Shown here in pieces: positions 33,326 to 42,290 of a DNA stretch of 52,128 nucleotides. The stretch comes from Chloroflexota bacterium (GTDB lineage: Bacteria; Chloroflexota; Dormibacteria; Dormibacterales; Dormibacteraceae). The stretch is taken from the NCBI GenBank assembly GCA_005880315.1, contig VBHB01000101.1, positions 1 through 52,128 on the forward strand, given 5' to 3'. The notes below the pieces were generated by a model. That model was not told where the DNA came from, did no database searches, and saw only the letters and a program-made list of their open reading frames with translations. Made by a program: the position numbers and the translations under genes. The number at the start of each line of letters is the position of its first letter. The stretch's first letter is position 1.

Positions 33326-34371
33326 GCGCGAACGTGCCCGTGCTGGAGGGCCGCGACCTGACCAAATATTTCTGGGTCAAGCAGGGGCGCGGGCCGCTTG
33401 CACGGCGCGTACCGGTGCATGCCGTGGACCGCGTCTCCGTGCGCCTCGACGCCGGCAAGGTCACCGCGCTGGTCGGTGAGAGCGGGGCGGGGAAGACCAC
33501 TGTCGCGCGGCTCCTGGCCCGGATCATCAAGCCCGACAAGGGAGACGTCCTGCTGGCCGGCCGGCCGGCTCCGTCTGGAAGGCCGCGGTCATATGCAGCG
33601 CAGGTCCAGATGGTCTTCCAGGATCCATTCGCCTCGCTCAACCCGGTGCACCAGGTCCGGCACCACCTGGTCCGGCCGCTGCAGATCCACCACATGGCCA
33701 ACGGCAACGTGGATGCCGCGGTGGCCGACCTTTTGCGCCGGGTCGCGCTGAAGCCACCCGGCAACTTCACCGGCAAGTTTCCCCATGAGCTCTCTGGCGG
33801 CCAGCGGCAGCGTGTGGCCATCGCGCGTGCGCTCGCGGTCCGCCCGCGCGTGCTGATCGCTGACGAGCCGGTGTCGATGCTTGACGTGTCGATTCGCCTG
33901 GGCGTGCTCAACCTGCTCGCCGACCTTCGCGACAAGGAGCAGCTCGCGCTTCTCTACGTCACCCACGACATCGCATCGGCCCGCTACCTCGCCGACACCA
34001 TCGTCGTCATGTACGCGGGCCAGCTGGTCGAAACCGCACCCAGCGCCAGCCTGACCGACAAGCCCGCGCACCCGTACACCCAGCTCCTGCTCTCGGCGGC
34101 GCCTGATCCTGACCGCGCACAGCCGCCGCACCTGGAGGGGCGCGGTGCGCCACCGAGCTTGAGCGCTCCGCCCAGCGGTTGCCGCTTCCACCCGCGCTGC
34201 CCATTTGCGATGGACATCTGCAAGCGGCAGGTGCCCCCAAGCATCGCGCTCGATACGAACCACATCGCGGCGTGCTGGCTCCACGTCGACCCTGCCGAGC
34301 GGCAGGCGAACGAAAACGGCCAGGTGCTCACGGCCGGCCAACCACTCGACAACGAATCCAAAAAGAGGTGA
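33322..34371 (+). CDS. ABC importer ATPase, DppF/OppF type
   Basis: A 349-residue ATP-binding protein and the second ATPase of the importer. Walker A GESGAGKTT is near residue 52, Q-loop MVFQDPFASLNP near 95, signature LSGGQRQR near 157, Walker B VLIADEPVSMLDVS near 176, and the C-terminal oligopeptide domain GCRFHPRCPFAMDICKRQ near 290. GTG 33322 overlaps the stop of the fused gene. It makes a heterodimer with the DppD half of the preceding protein. Expression is probably equal because the genes overlap. Confidence 0.93.
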   Translation: MSANVPVLEGRDLTKYFWVKQGRGPLARRVPVHAVDRVSVRLDAGKVTALVGESGAGKTTVARLLARIIKPDKGDVLLAGRPAPSGRPRSYAAQVQMVFQDPFASLNPVHQVRHHLVRPLQIHHMANGNVDAAVADLLRRVALKPPGNFTGKFPHELSGGQRQRVAIARALAVRPRVLIADEPVSMLDVSIRLGVLNLLADLRDKEQLALLYVTHDIASARYLADTIVVMYAGQLVETAPSASLTDKPAHPYTQLLLSAAPDPDRAQPPHLEGRGAPPSLSAPPSGCRFHPRCPFAMDICKRQVPPSIALDTNHIAACWLHVDPAERQANENGQVLTAGQPLDNESKKR

Positions 34372-34377
34372 GGAAGG

Positions 34378-34500
34378 ATGGATCTGCGTCTGGCGTTTCG
34401 GTCCCCGCCGAGGTCGGCGGATTCGGTCTTTGCAACGAGGGTGTCCCGCGCGAGTTGCCGTCAGTCAGTTCACGGCGTCACGGAGGTGACAGATAGATGA
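34378..34500 (+). CDS. Possible 40-residue leader ORF before the binding protein
   Basis: A short frame begins at ATG 34378, directly after GAGGTGAGGAAGG, and ends at TGA 34498-34500. That stop overlaps the ATG of the substrate-binding protein as ATGA. The peptide begins MDLRLAFRSPPRSADSVFAT and has no family. It exactly bridges the gap between the ATPase and the binding-protein gene, so it could couple translation or act as a leader. It may equally be chance, since the next gene has its own strong ribosome site. Confidence 0.25.
   Translation: MDLRLAFRSPPRSADSVFATRVSRASCRQSVHGVTEVTDR
34405..34420. repeat. Stem-loop between ATPase and binding-protein genes
   Basis: CCGCCGA (34405-34411), GG, TCGGCGG (34414-34420): a perfect GC-rich inverted repeat. 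There is no T-run after it, so it is not a standard terminator. Such hairpins between importer genes often protect or attenuate mRNA so that the binding protein is made in excess. That role is inferred from position. Confidence 0.4.
34477..34490 (+). promoter_or_regulatory. Hairpin presenting the ribosome site of the binding-protein gene
   Basis: GTCAC (34477-34481), GGAG, GTGAC (34486-34490): five base pairs hold the GGAG part of the GGAGGTGA ribosome-binding site in the loop, seven bases before ATG 34497. It may tune initiation. The stem is short, so its stability in vivo is uncertain. Confidence 0.35.
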
Positions 34501-36287
34501 ATCGGAGAGTCTTGACCAGCCTGGTCGGGATGGCGGCGCTGCTCATCGCAGTCGGCTGCAACCAGACCACCCCAACAACGGCCTCGGGAGGAAAGCCGCT
34601 GATAGCGGAACCGACCACAGGCGTCACGTTCTCGGAAGACTTCAACCCGTACGACAACAACTCGGTGGCATCCAGCATGGGCACCCGGAGCATGGTCAAC
34701 GAGCCTCTGGTCGAATTCGACCAGCTCGACGCGACCGTGGCCGGCACGCACCCGTGGCTGGCGACGGCTTACACGTTCCAGAACGGCGGCAAGGACCTGC
34801 AGGTGACGATCCGGCAGGGAGTCAAATTCAGTGATGGCTCGGCCTTTGGCCCGGCCGACGTCGCGGCCACCTTCAAGATGCTGCAGAACCCGACGACCAA
34901 CACCCGCGGCGTCCCACCGCAGGCGTCCGAGCCGACCGTAAACGGCAACAACGTGACCCTTCACTTCTCGTCGGCCCAGTACACGGGCCTGTTCAACATC
35001 CTCAGCAACACCTTCATGCTCAAGGCGTCGATGGCGGCGCAGATCGCCTCGAATCCGACCATGACGATCAAGGTCCCGCTCGGCACGGGGCCCTTCATGC
35101 TGGCGAGCTACACGAGCTCGCTGATCAAGTGGAAGCCCAACCCGAACTACTGGGGAGGGACCCCGCCAGAGTCCGAGATCGACACGCCTTCCATCGCCAC
35201 CAACGCCGCCGCGAGTGACGCGCTCATCAGCGGACAGCTGGACTGGGCAGGCAACGACATCCCGAACGTCTATGCCAACTACGTCAACCTCAACCCCCTC
35301 ACCAACCACGCCTGGTTTGCCGCCGGCAGCACCGTCACGCTCTGGTTCAACCTGAACCCCGGCAACGGCGGCGCCACCGGAATCGACGACCCGGCCGTTC
35401 GCAAGGCGGTCAGCTACGGCGTCGACCGCAACGCTCTGGCCCAGCTGGGCGAGTCGGGCTACGAGCAGCCCGCGAGCTCGTCGAGCGCGCTCATCCTGCC
35501 CAACCAGAACGCCTTCCTTCCCTCAGACGGCACCATGAAGAACGACCTCTCGATCAGCGGGAGCGTTCCCGACGCGGCATCCGCCAAGGCAGCCAACCTG
35601 CCCGCCGGCGCCGACGTCTACGACGTCCTCAAGGGCGGCGGCTGGACTCCTCCCGCCAGCTCTCGCTACGACAGCGGCACCGGGACCTTCAAATCCGGCG
35701 GAAACTGCGACGGCAGCAACACCGCCAACTGCTGGACCAAGGGCGGCAAGATCATCAAGTTCTCCGTCTACGACCCCGTTCCCTTCTCTGACTACTGGGA
35801 GAACGCGGCCCTCATGTCACAGGAGCTCCAGCCTCTGGGCATGGACGTGACCACCAAGCCGGCCCAGGGCTACTCCGACTGGAACACCAACATCACATCT
35901 CAGGCAGCGAACTGGCAGACGGCCATCCACTGGGGCAGCGGCGGCAGCATTCCCTACATCCAGTACCAGAACTGGCTCGACAACAAGGACGCGAACTCGA
36001 CCGCGCACTACATCGGTTACACCAACTCGGCGGCGGACACCGCTCTTCGCAAGTACGAGAGCACCGACCCGAGCGACACCGCAACGCTCTACCCGATCGT
36101 GCAGCAGCTCGAGAAAATCATGTCGACCGACGTTCCCGAGGCTCCTCTTCTCTACGGCGCCGACTGGAACGTCTTCAGCAGCGCGAAATACACGGGCTGG
36201 CCCAACCAATCGCACCCCTACATGAACCCATCACCGAGCGACCCGCAGATGCCTTACATCCTCATGCAGCTCAAGCCCGTTTCGTGA
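34497..36287 (+). CDS. ABC importer substrate-binding lipoprotein (SBP family 5)
   Basis: A 596-residue extracytoplasmic solute-binding protein. The signal sequence ends in lipobox LLIAVGC with Cys21. The family 5 fold shows FNPYDNN, TVRQ-like VTIRQGVKFSDGSAFGPADV near 115, GTGPFMLASYT and WKPNPNYWGG near 210. It is larger than a typical 530-residue peptide binder. GGAGGTGA gives a strong ribosome site at ATG 34497. With a GH3 glucosidase directly after it, the ligand is likely a beta-linked oligosaccharide, as for cellobiose-binding members. Its stop overlaps the GH3 start by 4 bases. Confidence 0.92.
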   Translation: MNRRVLTSLVGMAALLIAVGCNQTTPTTASGGKPLIAEPTTGVTFSEDFNPYDNNSVASSMGTRSMVNEPLVEFDQLDATVAGTHPWLATAYTFQNGGKDLQVTIRQGVKFSDGSAFGPADVAATFKMLQNPTTNTRGVPPQASEPTVNGNNVTLHFSSAQYTGLFNILSNTFMLKASMAAQIASNPTMTIKVPLGTGPFMLASYTSSLIKWKPNPNYWGGTPPESEIDTPSIATNAAASDALISGQLDWAGNDIPNVYANYVNLNPLTNHAWFAAGSTVTLWFNLNPGNGGATGIDDPAVRKAVSYGVDRNALAQLGESGYEQPASSSSALILPNQNAFLPSDGTMKNDLSISGSVPDAASAKAANLPAGADVYDVLKGGGWTPPASSRYDSGTGTFKSGGNCDGSNTANCWTKGGKIIKFSVYDPVPFSDYWENAALMSQELQPLGMDVTTKPAQGYSDWNTNITSQAANWQTAIHWGSGGSIPYIQYQNWLDNKDANSTAHYIGYTNSAADTALRKYESTDPSDTATLYPIVQQLEKIMSTDVPEAPLLYGADWNVFSSAKYTGWPNQSHPYMNPSPSDPQMPYILMQLKPVS

Positions 36288-38794
36288 CATTGGAAGCAAC
36301 AACCCATCACGTTGATGGGGGGGACGCGGCCGGCGACTTGCCGGCCGCGCTCGTCCTGCAGCTCACGCTCGACCAGAAAGTCCGGCTGCTCACCGGCGCG
36401 GACTCCTGGCATCTTCACGGCGAGGCCGCCGTCGGACTCCGGCCGATCGTCATGTCCGACGGGCCCGCCGGCGTGCGTGGAACGCGTTTCGATTCGCGGA
36501 ATCCATCCTCCTCACTGCCTTGTCCGGTCGGTCTCGGCGCGACCTGGGACGAGCAGCTCGTTCACGACGTCGCCTTTGCGCTCGGTCAGGAAACCCGAGC
36601 GCGCGGCGTCGACGTGCTTCTCGCTCCGACCATCAACATCATCCGCACGCCCCTCAGCGGTCGGGGTTTCGAATGCTTCTCAGAGGATCCCCTGCTCACC
36701 ACCCGAATCGCAGTGGCTTATGTGCGGGGCGTCCAGGAAGCCGGCGTGGGCGCGACCGCCAAGCACTACGTCGCTAACGACTCGGAGACCGAGCGTAGGA
36801 CCTACGACGCGCGCGTCTCGGAGACCGTTCTTCGTGAGGTATACCTGCCACCATTCGAGGCTTGCGTCGTCGAGGCGGGCGTCGCCCTGGTGATGGCCGC
36901 GTACAACTCGGTCAACGGCGCCGCAATGACGGCCAATCCGATTCTGCTCCGCGAATTGCTCAAGGCGGAGTGGGCGTTTCCCGGTGTGGTCGTCTCGGAC
37001 TGGTCGGCCACCAAGACCACTGTGCCGAGCGCCACCGGCGGCCTCGACCTCGTGATGCCCGGCCCGCACGGCCCATGGGGCGATCACCTGCTAGCCGCCG
37101 TACGCGGCGGCAGGGTCCCTGCAGCCGACGTCGACGACAAAGTCGCCCGGCTGCTGCATCTCGCGCGGCGGGTCGGCGCGTTGAATGGCGCGGCCCCTGA
37201 TGGAGTGCGGCACCACTCGGCGCCGGCATCTCGAGCGCTGGTCGATCCCGAGCTGCTGCGCGAGGCCACCGTGCGATCCTTCGTCCTGCTCAGCAACCCG
37301 CGCAACGTGCTTCCTTTGCGGCGCGGTAGCGTCCAGCGCCTGGCGCTGATCGGGCCGAACGCGATCGACCCACAGACACAGGGCGGCGGCAGCGTGCGCG
37401 TGCTTCCGGTCACGAGGCCGGGCCTCGCGGAAGCGCTTGGCGACGCCATGGACGCATTGGTCAGCCTGAGCCAAGGTTGCATCACCAACGCGATGACGGC
37501 GGCCCCTGGCGACGGTAGCCTGACGGACCCCGTCAGCGGCGATGCCGGCGTCCGCCTCGAGGTTCGCCTCGCCGGCGGCACCGTAGTGCATGACCGCCCG
37601 TTTCCGACCACCGCGGTTACATGGTGGGACGGCCTGCCCGAGGCCGTTCACCTTCCCGGCTCGGAGATCGTGATGCGCGCCCGTTATCGCCCCGGCACGA
37701 GCGGCCCGCACACGCTGGGTGCGGCCGGCGTGGGCCTGCTTCGGGTTTTTCTCGATGGCGTCCTGTTGGGTGAGGCCACCACGCTGACTCCGCGCGATGC
37801 GGTCGAAGCCTTGTCTCGGCCGCCCGAGATCCGGATTCCAGTTCATCTCCAGGCCGGCCAGGAGGTGGAGATCCGCTTCGAGCACCGCCCCAACGCGAGA
37901 GGAAACCAGGGCGGGTTCGCCAACATGCAGATGGGCATCACGCCCCAGCTGGATGATGAATCCCTTCTTCAAGAGGCCGTGAAGGCCGCCGCTGCCGCGG
38001 ACGTGGCGGTGGTGGTCGTCGGCTCTGCGGACGGTGCCGAGAGCGAAGGCTACGACCGGGACACGATGGCGTTGTCCGGGCGGCAGGAGGAGCTGGTCCT
38101 GCGCGTCGCCGCCGCCAACCCGAACACCGTGGTGGTGGTCAACTCAGGCATGCCGGTGCTCATGCCGTGGGCGGCGGATGTCGCGGCGGTCATCCAGGTG
38201 TGGTTTCCGGGGCAGGCTTTCGGCGAGGCGCTGGCCGACGTCATCACCGGAATTCGCGAGCCGGGTGGCCGGCTCCCCTTGTCGGTGCCGCGGGTGGAGG
38301 CCGATTCACCCGTGCTGAGCGCATTACCCGTCGCCGGCGAGCTCAGCTATGCAGAGGGTCTGCTGGTCGGCTACCGCGGCTACGACCGAACCGGCTCCGA
38401 ACCACATTTCGCATTCGGCCACGGACTGGGCTACACAGACTGGAGCTACGAGTCGTTCGCGCCCGCGGCTGACACGATCTCGTCGGGCCACGACCTGCCG
38501 CTGGTGGTCACTGTTCGCAACGCAGGCGACCGTGCGGGCAGAGAGGTCGTCCAGGTTTACCTCGAGGCGCAGGACGACGATCCGGCCCGTCCGATCCGCT
38601 TGCTGGCGGCGTTCGCCAGCGTCAGCGCGGAACCAGGCGAGCGAGTCGAGGTACGGCTCACTGTTCCCGCGCGTTCGTTCGCGCGGTACGACGAGGCGCG
38701 GCACGGTTGGGCGTGGCAGCCAGGGCGGTACCTCCTGCGCGCCGGCCGTTCTTCACGTGACCTGAGGTTGAGCAGTGAGGTGGTCCTGCGATGA
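36284..38794 (+). CDS. GH3 beta-glucosidase with PA14 insert
   Basis: An 836-residue glycoside hydrolase of family 3. The TIM-barrel domain begins LTLDQKVRLLTGADSWHLHG. The catalytic nucleophile is Asp239 in VVSDWSATKTT. The second domain carries the probable acid/base Glu586 or Glu588 in GAESEGYDRDTMAL. A PA14-like insert occupies about 405-540. A fibronectin-III-like end follows FGHGLGYTDWSYESF. No signal peptide is seen, so it works in the cytoplasm on imported beta-glucosides. GTG 36284 overlaps the binding-protein stop. The PA14-bearing GH3 group includes broad beta-glucosidases acting on short oligosaccharides. Confidence 0.93.
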   Translation: MTLEATTHHVDGGDAAGDLPAALVLQLTLDQKVRLLTGADSWHLHGEAAVGLRPIVMSDGPAGVRGTRFDSRNPSSSLPCPVGLGATWDEQLVHDVAFALGQETRARGVDVLLAPTINIIRTPLSGRGFECFSEDPLLTTRIAVAYVRGVQEAGVGATAKHYVANDSETERRTYDARVSETVLREVYLPPFEACVVEAGVALVMAAYNSVNGAAMTANPILLRELLKAEWAFPGVVVSDWSATKTTVPSATGGLDLVMPGPHGPWGDHLLAAVRGGRVPAADVDDKVARLLHLARRVGALNGAAPDGVRHHSAPASRALVDPELLREATVRSFVLLSNPRNVLPLRRGSVQRLALIGPNAIDPQTQGGGSVRVLPVTRPGLAEALGDAMDALVSLSQGCITNAMTAAPGDGSLTDPVSGDAGVRLEVRLAGGTVVHDRPFPTTAVTWWDGLPEAVHLPGSEIVMRARYRPGTSGPHTLGAAGVGLLRVFLDGVLLGEATTLTPRDAVEALSRPPEIRIPVHLQAGQEVEIRFEHRPNARGNQGGFANMQMGITPQLDDESLLQEAVKAAAAADVAVVVVGSADGAESEGYDRDTMALSGRQEELVLRVAAANPNTVVVVNSGMPVLMPWAADVAAVIQVWFPGQAFGEALADVITGIREPGGRLPLSVPRVEADSPVLSALPVAGELSYAEGLLVGYRGYDRTGSEPHFAFGHGLGYTDWSYESFAPAADTISSGHDLPLVVTVRNAGDRAGREVVQVYLEAQDDDPARPIRLLAAFASVSAEPGERVEVRLTVPARSFARYDEARHGWAWQPGRYLLRAGRSSRDLRLSSEVVLR

Positions 38795-38866
38795 GATAGA
38801 GATCGTTTCGACGCGGGGGTTTGCACGTTGGCTGCGGCAGATCAGAGCTGATGGGGAGATGAATCA

Positions 38867-40732
38867 ATGAGCATCCGCAATTTGCTTTCACGATGGTTGG
38901 GGGCCGCCCTCGTTTGTGCGGCGATCAGTGGAGCGGCCGCCACGCCGGCGCTCGCCGCGACGTCATCTGGCCGGCCGAACTTCGGGCAGAACGTCTTCAT
39001 CATCACTCCCGCCATGCCTCAGGGCCAGGTCCAGGCGACGCTCGACTCGGTATCCAGCGCGCAGGTCAACAACCAGTTCGGGACGCAGCGCGCCGCGATT
39101 CTCTTCGAGCCGGGCACATACGGTTCGGCGTCAAATCCCCTCGTATTCCAGGTTGGCTACTACACAAGCGTCGCGGGCCTCGGGCTCAGCCCCAACGACG
39201 TCGTCATCAATGGCGCGATCGTGTCGTTCAACCAGTGCTTCGGAGCTTGCACCGGCCTCAACAACTTCTGGAGGTCGATGTCGAACCTGACGCTCAACAT
39301 CGTGCTCCCCAAATCACACCCCGCTTACGCACCGGCGCCGCCGGAAGATCCCGGCTGCGCCAACACCAACGACCTGTACGCAATCTCGCAGGCGGCGCCA
39401 ATCCGGCGCGTCCACATCAACGGCCTGCTGTTCCTCTTCGACTACTGCAATACCGGCTTCACCAGCGGCGGGTTCATTGCCGATTCGCAGTTCACCAAGA
39501 CGGTCATCAACGGTTCGCAACAGCAGTTCTTGGTCCGCAACAGCGAGCTCGGCGGCGGTTGGTCCAACGGCGTCTGGAACCAAGTCTTTTCTGGTGTCGC
39601 CGGAGCACCAACCCAGTGCTTCCCTTGCGGTAATCCGTACACCACGCTGGCCACGAGCCGCGTGACGCGCGAGGCGCCTTTCCTCTATCAAGATGGCGGC
39701 GGCAGCTACAACGTGCTCGTCCCGTCGGCACAGCAAAACACCTCCGGGACCACCTGGGCCGGCGGACCGACTCCAGGTACGTCGCTACCAATCGACAGCT
39801 TCTTCGTCGCACAACCGTCCGACTCCGCGGCGACCATCAACACCGCGATTCACCGGGGCAAGAACCTTCTTCTCACGCCTGGCGTCTACAAGCTCGACGA
39901 GCCAATTGACGTGACCCGTCCCGACTCGGTGGTGCTTGGGCTTGGGTTCCCGACCCTGAACCCGACCAACGGAAACGCGGCGATGACAGTCGCCAGCGCG
40001 AAAGGGATGGTCATCTCTGGGGTGCTGTTCGACGCGGGGGCGATGACGTCGCCGGTTTTGCTCCGCGTGGGAGATGGCCACCCACGCAGCGACAACGAGG
40101 CTTCGGACCCTTCACTGCTGGCTGACGTGTTCTTCCGGGTCGGAGGGGCGGCGGCGGGCAGCGCGACGACTAGCCTGGTCGTCAACAGCAACAACGTGAT
40201 CCTCGACGACATTTGGGCGTGGCGCGCCGACCACGGCAACGGGGTCGGATGGACCAGCAACACCGCGGACACAGGAGTCATCGTCAACGGCGATAACGTC
40301 ATCGCTTACGGTTTGTTCGTCGAGCACTTCCAGAAATACGAGGTGATCTGGAACGGCAACGGCGGGACTGACGTCTTCTTCCAGAACGAGATGCCGTATG
40401 ACGTGCCAAGCCAGGCGGCATGGATGGAGGCTCCCGGCGTCGACGGCTACGCCGCCTTCAAAGTAGCCGGCAGCGTGACGAGCTTCCACGGCTACGGCAT
40501 GGGCAGCTACAGCTTCTTCAACCAGGGCATCAACATTTACGCGGCGCGCGCTTTCGAGGTGCCGGACACGCTCCCGGCCGGCAGCCTTCGTGACCTGCTC
40601 ACGATCTTCCTGGACAAGACACATGGCAAAGGCGGCATCCTGAACGTGATCGACAACACGGGTGGATCGTCGACCATCGCGAACCCTGATGTCCCGGTCA
40701 CCGTCGTGAGCTATCCAGCGCCTCAAGGCTGA
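38867..40732 (+). CDS. Secreted beta-helix protein, GH55-like
   Basis: A 621-residue secreted protein. The signal peptide ends near TPALA (about residue 31). The mature start NFGQNVFIITPAMPQGQVQA and the following stretches FGTQRAAILFEPGTYG, LVFQVGYYTSVAGLG and NNFWRSMSNLTLNI match proteins often annotated as coagulation factor 5/8-type or GH55-like. I read it as a double right-handed beta-helix like family 55 beta-1,3-glucanases. The catalytic Glu cannot be fixed. A second helix repeat starts near 310 (PSDSAATINTAIHRGKNLLL). It follows the GH3 gene by 72 bases in the LacI locus, so extracellular release of oligosaccharide for the importer is plausible. A structural model would decide. Confidence 0.72.
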   Translation: MSIRNLLSRWLGAALVCAAISGAAATPALAATSSGRPNFGQNVFIITPAMPQGQVQATLDSVSSAQVNNQFGTQRAAILFEPGTYGSASNPLVFQVGYYTSVAGLGLSPNDVVINGAIVSFNQCFGACTGLNNFWRSMSNLTLNIVLPKSHPAYAPAPPEDPGCANTNDLYAISQAAPIRRVHINGLLFLFDYCNTGFTSGGFIADSQFTKTVINGSQQQFLVRNSELGGGWSNGVWNQVFSGVAGAPTQCFPCGNPYTTLATSRVTREAPFLYQDGGGSYNVLVPSAQQNTSGTTWAGGPTPGTSLPIDSFFVAQPSDSAATINTAIHRGKNLLLTPGVYKLDEPIDVTRPDSVVLGLGFPTLNPTNGNAAMTVASAKGMVISGVLFDAGAMTSPVLLRVGDGHPRSDNEASDPSLLADVFFRVGGAAAGSATTSLVVNSNNVILDDIWAWRADHGNGVGWTSNTADTGVIVNGDNVIAYGLFVEHFQKYEVIWNGNGGTDVFFQNEMPYDVPSQAAWMEAPGVDGYAAFKVAGSVTSFHGYGMGSYSFFNQGINIYAARAFEVPDTLPAGSLRDLLTIFLDKTHGKGGILNVIDNTGGSSTIANPDVPVTVVSYPAPQG

Positions 40733-40735
40733 ACC

Positions 40736-40745
40736 ATCAATTGAT
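40736..40745. promoter_or_regulatory. Short palindrome before the LysR gene
   Basis: ATCAATTGAT is a perfect 10-bp palindrome in the 54-base gap between the beta-helix gene and the LysR gene. It may be half of a regulator site or part of a promoter. The T-N11-A pattern common for LysR sites is not clear, so the link is weak. Confidence 0.25.
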
Positions 40746-40786
40746 CAAGGTGAGGGTCATCGAGCTCCGCCGGCGAGGCGGGCTTG

Positions 40787-41785
40787 ATGAGCCCTCACAC
40801 CCTGACTAGGATTGGCACCATCTTGGAGTTGCGCCAGCTTCGAGCTTTCGTCGCCATCGCCGATCACGGCCACTACGGTCGCGCCGCCGACAGCGTGGGT
40901 CTCACCCAGCCGGCCATCACTCAGCGAATCAAGGCGCTGGAGCGTGAGCTCGGGACTCCGCTTCTGACGCGCTCTGCACGTGGCGTCAATCTGACTCCGG
41001 CGGGACAGGCGCTGATCGAGCACGCCCGTCGCCTCTTATTGATCGAAGATCGTGCGGTGCGCGCCCTGGACGATCACGCCAAGGGCGTCGTTGGGCGACT
41101 ACGAATCTCCTATCTGACTCTTTGGGATTTCGGCGCGCCGGCGAACATCGTTGCGGAGTTTCGCCGTCGCTATCCCGCCGTCCTGCTGGAGATGAGCACC
41201 GGCTACTCACAAGCGAACATGGACCGACTTGTCGCCGGCAACGTGGACTTCGCGTTCGTAGGGGTGTCCATTGGCGAGCGCCGCGGAATCGCGATACGAA
41301 CCCTGGACCGACACGAAATGGTGGTGGTGATGACACCCCAGCATCCGCTGGCTCTCATGGACCGTGTGCCGATCGAGCGCCTTCGGGGCGAACCAATGAT
41401 CTCGGTGCCGACAGGGGTGAACAACCCTCTGCTCGCCGCGAGCTTGAGCTGGCTCGAGAGGCACACCGGCGAGTCGCCGACTGTCGTCCGAGAAGAGCCG
41501 CCGGACCAGATCGCCGCGGCCCTCATGCGAACCGGGAACGCGATCGCATTGATGACGGTGCACCGGGCGGAGATAGCTCAGAAAGATGGGCTCATCTATC
41601 GCTCGCTCCTGCCGTCTCCTGTGATCGAGTACGGCGCCGCTTACCTACGCGACGACCCCTCGCCGGCGCTGGCAAACCTGCTCGAGGTCGTCGACGAGGT
41701 CGCGCCCGCGCTCCCGGACGCTCTGCCGGCGGGCAACGAGCTGATTTGGGCGAGGCCCGGCAGCGCTACTGGGGTCGCCGGGTAG
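40787..41785 (+). CDS. LysR-family transcriptional regulator
   Basis: A 332-residue LysR regulator. The helix-turn-helix begins LRQLRAFVAIADHGHYGRAA and continues with VGLTQPAITQRIKALERELG. The effector domain follows the linker helix, with LTLWDFGAPANIVAEFRRRY and a typical VDFAFVGVSIGERRG strand. ATG 40787 has GAGGCGGG upstream; TTG 40823 (LELRQL) would give the shortest conventional N-terminus. It sits on the same strand after the glucan operon but may control the divergent ChrB-domain gene or itself. The inducer is unknown. Confidence 0.88.
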   Translation: MSPHTLTRIGTILELRQLRAFVAIADHGHYGRAADSVGLTQPAITQRIKALERELGTPLLTRSARGVNLTPAGQALIEHARRLLLIEDRAVRALDDHAKGVVGRLRISYLTLWDFGAPANIVAEFRRRYPAVLLEMSTGYSQANMDRLVAGNVDFAFVGVSIGERRGIAIRTLDRHEMVVVMTPQHPLALMDRVPIERLRGEPMISVPTGVNNPLLAASLSWLERHTGESPTVVREEPPDQIAAALMRTGNAIALMTVHRAEIAQKDGLIYRSLLPSPVIEYGAAYLRDDPSPALANLLEVVDEVAPALPDALPAGNELIWARPGSATGVAG

Positions 41786-41789
41786 TCAG

Positions 41790-42239
41790 TCACCCGGCCT
41801 TCTGGGCCCGGGCGACATCGTGCTGGCACCACGCGTACAGCGCGTCGTACAGCGGACTTTCGAGGGCGATCTTGCGGTGGTCGTCCTCGCCATGGACCAT
41901 GGCGAAGCCGTGGGCGATCGCCTTCAGGCCGGCGGCCTCGGGCGTGACACCTAGGTCGGCGGCGACGTCGGCCCCATGCACGATGGCGGCCAGCCGGTCG
42001 AGGGCAGGGTCCTCAATCCCGTATTTGAGAATGATCGATTCGAAGCTGCACCGGCCGTCGACGTGGCCCAGCTCGACTCCGGCCACGTCATACGGGATGG
42101 CCCCTTCCCGTTCCGCCACAGCGGCGACCTCGGCAACAGGCACGTAAAGGAACTCGGCTTCGGGGTCGACGAAGCGCAGGATCAGCCAGGGGCACGCTAT
42201 ACGGTCGACGCTTGCGTTCTTGCGGGTAACCCACCTCAT
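41790..42239 (-). CDS. ChrB-domain (chromate-resistance-like) protein
   Basis: A 149-residue protein matching the C-terminal half of ChrB. It has the family opening RWVTRKNASVDRIACPWLIL, then FVDPEAEFLYVP, and GRCSFESIILKYGI with a conserved Cys. The N-terminal regulatory half of full ChrB is absent, and no chrA chromate exporter is nearby. Stand-alone ChrB-C proteins are common and their role is unproven. ATG 42239 is the start. The stop is 4 bases from the end of the convergent LysR gene. Confidence 0.82.
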   Translation of the reverse strand: MRWVTRKNASVDRIACPWLILRFVDPEAEFLYVPVAEVAAVAEREGAIPYDVAGVELGHVDGRCSFESIILKYGIEDPALDRLAAIVHGADVAADLGVTPEAAGLKAIAHGFAMVHGEDDHRKIALESPLYDALYAWCQHDVARAQKAG

Positions 42240-42290
42240 TTCACTATCCCCTTGTCGTCGAATTGTCCTCGCCCCTAGAATCTCCGGCCA

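Noticed and set aside
34405-34420. Intrinsic terminator between ATPase and binding-protein genes
   Set aside because: The stem is strong, but no T-run follows and the operon clearly continues.
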